From: Candidatus Poseidoniaceae archaeon
GTDB taxonomy: Archaea > Thermoplasmatota > Poseidoniia > Poseidoniales > Poseidoniaceae
Assembly: GCA_029250345.1 (NCBI GenBank)
Contig: JAQXFL010000093.1
Coordinates: forward strand, 1-5,765
Length of the DNA: 5,765 nt
Direction of reading: 5' to 3'
Shown: positions 5,160 to 5,765 of the stretch, one piece after another
Layout of the letters: the number at the start of each line of letters is the position of its first letter
Numbering within the stretch: position 1 is the first letter of the stretch
The notes under the pieces: model-generated
Told to the model about the DNA's origin: nothing
Seen by the model: the letters and a program-made list of their open reading frames with translations, nothing else
Databases searched by the model: none
Made by a program: the position numbers and the translations under genes

Positions 5160-5765
5160 TCAGGGTGAGCGAAGACGGTCCAATACATTCCCACGTCGAT
5201 GTTTCGAAATTCCAAGGGGAACTGGTAAGGTTTGTTCGAGCAAAATCTCTTCTTTCCATGCTTTTTCACATTCACATGAAAGGCCTTCAAATTCTTCAAG
5301 TTCGCCTGAAACTGCATACCGTTCAATTGCCGCAACGACAACAGAATCGCATGCACCGCAATTGTGTGCGCCTCGGATTTTTCCGCCAGCAGTGGGGTGG
5401 ATTATGAGGCGGCAAACTTGGTCAGCGTCACCGTTCTTCCCACCCTGCGGGTGGATTGTAGGGTGGACTCTTCGAATCATTTCAACAAGAGACCAGAGCC
5501 ATGGTGGGCGGTACTCGTTGTTACGATGAAGTCGGTCGATGATGGTGCCACGCTGAATATTCATTGGATTGACTGAGATCTCATCGCTGCGGTCTGCAAC
5601 TTGTTCAATCCATCGTACGCCATGAATCAAAGCATCCGCTTCACTCATAAACGGGGGTTTGAACATCAAATAGGTCTTTACTCGAATGTCAAATTTCTTC
5701 AAATTCTCTACTGCTCGGTCCCAAGATTTCGTCGTAAAGCCCTTGTTCACGTGGAAACGAAGCAC
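5160..5765 (-). CDS. raSEA: Archaeosine biosynthesis radical SAM protein RaSEA, C-terminal part
   Basis: The frame is open to the right edge of the window. These 201 residues are the C-terminal part, and the N-terminal radical SAM CxxxCxxC cluster should lie beyond base 5765. Family landmarks I recognise are NKGFTTKSW (7-15), VKTYLMFKPPF (29-39), SVNPMNIQRGTIIDRL (64-79), EYRPPWLWSLVE (84-95), and a four-cysteine tail with HNCGACD (C136, C139) and GLSCECEKAW (C164, C166). RaSEA works with ArcS as archaeosine synthase: ArcS attaches lysine to preQ0 at position 15 of tRNA, and RaSEA uses SAM and an Fe-S cluster to convert the adduct to archaeosine. It acts in the cytoplasm on tRNA. The four cysteines of the tail may bind a further metal or cluster. 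The stop codon is followed at once by an oligo-T tract. A related radical SAM protein of the Elp3-like group is the main alternative, but the PPWLW and HNCG motifs argue for RaSEA. Confidence 0.85.
   Translation of the reverse strand: MLRFHVNKGFTTKSWDRAVENLKKFDIRVKTYLMFKPPFMSEADALIHGVRWIEQVADRSDEISVNPMNIQRGTIIDRLHRNNEYRPPWLWSLVEMIRRVHPTIHPQGGKNGDADQVCRLIIHPTAGGKIRGAHNCGACDSVVVAAIERYAVSGELEEFEGLSCECEKAWKEEILLEQTLPVPLGISKHRRGNVLDRLRSP

Noticed and set aside
1..5765. CRISPR arrays, tRNA or rRNA genes, insertion sequences, prophage or defence genes
   Set aside because: I saw no regular spaced repeats, cloverleaf-like segments, transposase motifs or terminal repeats on either strand. The window is densely filled by six coding regions.

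Overview
The window reads as an ordinary stretch of an archaeal chromosome, probably a marine planktonic euryarchaeon of the Marine Group II / Poseidoniales type. Archaeal origin is well supported. There is a RaSEA-type archaeosine-biosynthesis radical SAM protein, a family confined to archaea, and an archaeal-style YchF with an NKxD motif and a cysteine-bearing segment before the G3 motif. Shine-Dalgarno sites match the GGAGGTGAT pattern. The group-level assignment is an inference from gene flavour and composition, not something the sequence proves.

Layout, left to right. (1) Bases 1-1068 (+) hold the C-terminal part of a fused synthase plus glutamine amidotransferase, most like aminodeoxychorismate synthase (PabB followed by PabA); its 5' end lies outside the window. 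(2) Bases 1106-1492 (+) encode a small protein with an N-terminal zinc-ribbon-like Cys4 motif and two membrane helices, of unknown function. (3) Bases 1493-2776 (-) encode the YchF GTPase, which meets gene 2 tail to tail with no bases between the two stop codons. (4) Bases 2801-4768 (-) encode a 655-residue polytopic membrane protein with a soluble C-terminal region ending in two canonical EF-hands. (5) Bases 4781-5053 (-) encode a 90-residue protein with two membrane helices, closely coupled to gene 4. (6) Bases 5160-5765 (-) hold the C-terminal 201 residues of RaSEA, cut by the window end. Genes 5, 4 and 3 lie head to tail with 12 and 24 bp gaps and could be one transcript. The likely promoter region is the 106 bp between genes 6 and 5, which also holds a perfect 7-bp inverted repeat.

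The most unusual gene is number 4. Its membrane part follows the order and spacing of heme-copper oxidase subunit I of the B (ba3) / cbb3 / NorB kind. I see this by comparison with remembered family sequences: a helix ending in YHIIPFTAGKPV, followed by a PPFFL segment and a TGFMSTIGG segment. Every position where the family carries a heme or CuB histidine appears to be something else. It therefore looks like a metal-free oxidase-fold membrane protein with a calcium-sensor-like tail and a small membrane partner encoded just upstream. The function is unknown. The rest of the window is housekeeping: folate or tryptophan precursor synthesis, a ribosome-associated GTPase, and tRNA modification.
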